A DNA stretch of 64,000 bases from Stomorhina lunata (lineage: Eukaryota; Arthropoda; Insecta; Diptera; Rhiniidae), in NCBI GenBank assembly GCA_933228675.1, contig OW121743.1:69032208-69096207 (forward strand), read 5' to 3'. Shown here one piece after another: positions 62,043 through 64,000 of this stretch; position 1 is the first letter of the stretch, and the number at the start of each line of letters is the position of its first letter. The notes under the pieces are model-generated. The model saw nothing but the letters and a program-made list of their open reading frames with translations. It was not told where the DNA came from and did no database searches. The position numbers were made by a program, and so were the translations under genes.

Positions 62043-62545
62043 TTAATATGGAGTTAAGTCTCCTATATGTTGTGATAGAATTATTATAGTTATGGGAAGA
62101 ATAATAGTGTTTGTGGACATTCGATTTCCTAACTGGAAAGCGAGCAATTTATTCCACATACGAACAGTTTGACTAAAAAAATATTTTTTTTTCCTATTTT
62201 GTGTGATCAGGCCCATACAAAGGTCAGACGAAATGATGTACATCTTACATCGTTTTGGAAAACCAATGCACAATCGAAACTTGGAAGATGAGTTGAGTCC
62301 AACGGACATCGCACTGTATTTTCATGCTAAGAACATCTAGAAGGCCATTCAAATTCTGTCTATTGACTCTGATCTTCAGCTGACTTAGCCTGAGTGACTG
62401 AATATGAATGACAAATCTTGCTATCATCTGTGAAAGAGTAGAAATAGTAATATTGAAGTTTCGACATAAAAGGTCATTTGAAATAAAAGAAAAATGGTGG
62501 GTGAAAGAACGGAACCTTAAGGTACAACTGCATTTATTTCGGACT
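62043..62545 (-). mobile_element. Jockey-like LINE fragment
   Basis: Minus strand: YSFTDDSKICHSYS (the RT active-site box with Thr in place of Ala, about 62445-62400), LDVLSMKIQCDVRWTQLIF (about 62345-62280), and FFSQTVRMWNKLLAFQLGNR (about 62185-62120). Same lineage as 20045-21085, with a deletion between the middle and the end. Confidence 0.68.
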
Positions 62546-62579
62546 TCTGAATAATACTCCATCTATAACGAATCTTATA

Positions 62580-63010
62580 CAATTGTAAAGGCAGGCAATG
62601 CTACTTTTTTTAAATCAACTGAAAAAATAATCAAAATTAAGTCAGAAATGGTTCATAAAAAACTCATAAACGGTTCAGAAAGGTGCTCATGAAAGATTCT
62701 CTGAAGGAAGTCGCGGCTAGGGCATATTCGATGGCATATTCGATAGTTTTAATTGTCCGTGGCAGTCGAAAAAGAGTCAAATATGATCAAAAAATAATAA
62801 AAATGCTGACTGGGTTGTAGTGTGTTCTCATCATTTGTGTATCATAGCGAATGATTGTGTTTGTTGGGGAAAATTGTTCTAAAAATATGCTCTTTTCAGT
62901 TGTTGTGTTACGACAAAATTTATTTGCCTATAACAAGTTATAATAAATAAACTCTTTGCCCTTGGTTGTTTTAAATAAATTCAACAATTTTCGTTATTAC
63001 ACGATTGTGT
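62580..63010. other. Unassigned sequence before DD37E copy E
   Basis: AT-rich, no gene or repeat recognised. Confidence 0.4.
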
Positions 63011-63072
63011 TAAAGAGTGCTCTAAATAATTTGTAGTTGGATTTTCTTAAATAAAAATCAAACCTTTTAATA

Positions 63073-63972
63073 TAAGGTTGTCAAATATCTCCCTTCCGCC
63101 TTTTTGTCTTTTGAATTTCGCGGCTATGTACAAAGCGCTACAGAGCTCGTATCTGGCAACACTATACATAATTTAAAAGGTCTTGACATAACCTACAAAA
63201 CGACGCTACGCATGGTTAGTTTGGATATTTCGTTCAACAGTTATAGACGTGTAAACATGGAGTTCACTAACGCCGAAATTCGCGCTATTTTAAAGTTTTC
63301 CTTCGTTAAAGGCAAATCCGCTAGAGAAACGTTCCGTGAGATTAATGGTGTTTTGGGGGATGGTACTCTATCACTTCGAACCGCGGAGGAATGGTTTCGA
63401 CGATTCAGAGCCGGTGAAAACGACACCAAGGTTTTGCTGTGTGTTTGGTGGGATTGGAAGGGAATCATCCACTATGAGCTGCTCCCATATGGCCAGACGC
63501 TTAATTCTACCATCTACTGCGAACAACTGGACCGCTTGAAGCAGGCGATCGACCAGAAGCGTCCAGAATTGGCCAACAGGAAGGGTGTAGTGTTCCACCA
63601 GGACAACGCCAGACCACACACTTCGTTGATGACTCGTCAGAAGCTACGGGAGCTCGGATGGGAGGTTTTATCGCATCCACCATATAGCCCGGACATAGCG
63701 CCAAGTGATTACCACCTGTTCCTGTCCATGGCGAATGCCCTTGGTGGTGTAAAGTTGAACTCAAAAGAGGCATGTGAAAAGTGGCTGTCCGAGTTCTTCG
63801 CAAATAAGGAGGGGGGCTTCTACGAGGGAGGTATTATGAAGTTGCCGTCTAGATGGAAACAGATTATCGAACAAAACGGCGCATATTTGAACTAAATCCG
63901 ATCACTGTATCACTTTTTATAAAGCATTGAATAAAGAGCAAAAAAGCGGAAGGGAGATATTTGACAACCTTA
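63073..63972 (+). mobile_element. Mariner (DD34D) element, internally deleted, nested in DD37E
   Basis: Terminal inverted repeats TAAGGTTGTCAAATATCTCC / GGAGATATTTGACAACCTTA, continuing CTTCCG and CGGAAG. TA duplication at 63071-63072 and 63973-63974; removing the element restores the DD37E sequence TTTTAATATAAAAACTC exactly. 900 bp against about 1.3 kb for complete mariners. Confidence 0.92.
63257..63895 (+). pseudogene. Internally deleted mariner transposase, in-frame
   Basis: 213 codons from MEFTNAEIRAILKFSFVKGK, the usual mariner N-terminus (a further in-frame ATG upstream at 63104 lies in the untranslated part and is not preferred). The helix-turn-helix start is present to FRAGENDTK, then the frame jumps to VLLCVWWDWKGIIHYELLP. 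Second and third catalytic Asp are present (FHQDNARPHTS, PDIAPSDYHLF, 34 residues apart), but the deletion of roughly 130-140 residues removes the first one and half of the DNA-binding region. It cannot catalyse transposition. Absence of other lesions suggests a recent event. Confidence 0.9.
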
Positions 63973-64000
63973 TATAAAAACTCTACAAAATACGCATATA

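Larger units (their letters stand above)
63013..64000 (-). mobile_element. DD37E transposon copy E, split by a mariner and cut by window edge
   Basis: TA then AAGAGTGCTCTAAATAATTT at 63013 is the 3' terminal repeat of the DD37E family, running to 63072 (CCTTTTAATA). After a 900-bp mariner insertion the same element resumes at 63975 (TAAAAACTCTACAAAATACG) and leaves the window. Confidence 0.85.

Noticed and set aside
63104..63256. Upstream in-frame start for the mariner transposase
   Set aside because: The extra 51 residues translate the 5' untranslated part of the element; the family starts at MEF.

Overview
The window is eukaryotic: AT-rich, with short coding exons, GT-AG introns and abundant transposon debris. 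The only clear host gene, on the + strand, encodes the fly orthologue of the DENN-domain Rab exchange factor Rab3-GEF (MADD in vertebrates). The mix of Tc1/mariner DD34D, DD37E and DD41D elements, hAT relics, Jockey- and RTE-like LINEs, tRNA-derived SINEs and a BEL/Pao relic, together with the fly-like protein sequence, suggests a brachyceran fly, probably a calyptrate such as a blowfly. The species assignment is inference.

Layout. 1-15.6 kb is upstream sequence without a convincing host gene. It holds an inverted pair of a dispersed repeat (104-2213), LINE fragments (4.0-4.6 and 6.9-8.3 kb), a minisatellite carrying a palindromic MITE and a DD37E transposon (4.9-6.8 kb), a hAT foldback MITE with an 8-bp target duplication (8333-8887), a DD41D relic split by a 5'-truncated LINE (10.9-12.4 kb), local duplications and a second DD37E copy (13.7-15.0 kb). 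Rab3-GEF starts at 15761 and can be followed through 20 coding segments to 46641: 1,748 codons in an open frame, or 1,737 without a 33-nt cassette. The C-terminal part lies beyond the right edge, because no further exon is recognisable in the last 17 kb, which is therefore read as one large intron or as trailing sequence.

The long introns are full of mobile DNA. Intron 1 (6.1 kb) has DD37E, an unclassified TIR element, an internally deleted DD41D and nested LINEs. The 24.3-27.9 kb intron is mostly a 29-bp minisatellite that switches orientation. The 29.8-32.9 kb intron has a DD41D element. The 35.1-41.4 kb intron holds an RTE-like fragment, a DD37E copy, a 1.05-kb TIR element and an intronless antisense pseudogene of the 26S proteasome subunit Rpn1. 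The 42.1-45.8 kb intron contains a hAT relic with a SINE nested inside it (both with clean target duplications), a Tc1-type MITE, an RTE-like fragment and a 3-copy tandem repeat.

46.6-64 kb holds the second copy of the 1.1-kb TIR element between inverted repeat arrays, a decayed BEL/Pao element, a DD41D transposase broken mainly by one frameshift, an expanded old DD37E copy containing SINE and tRNA-like sequence, a DD41D-like relic, and an internally deleted mariner sitting inside another DD37E copy at the right edge.

I saw no wholly new biological system. The most interesting points are the Rpn1 pseudogene, the GC-AG intron and in-frame microexons of Rab3-GEF, the shared-deletion DD41D family, the paired 1.1-kb elements with inverted arrays, and the nested insertions whose order can be read from target duplications.
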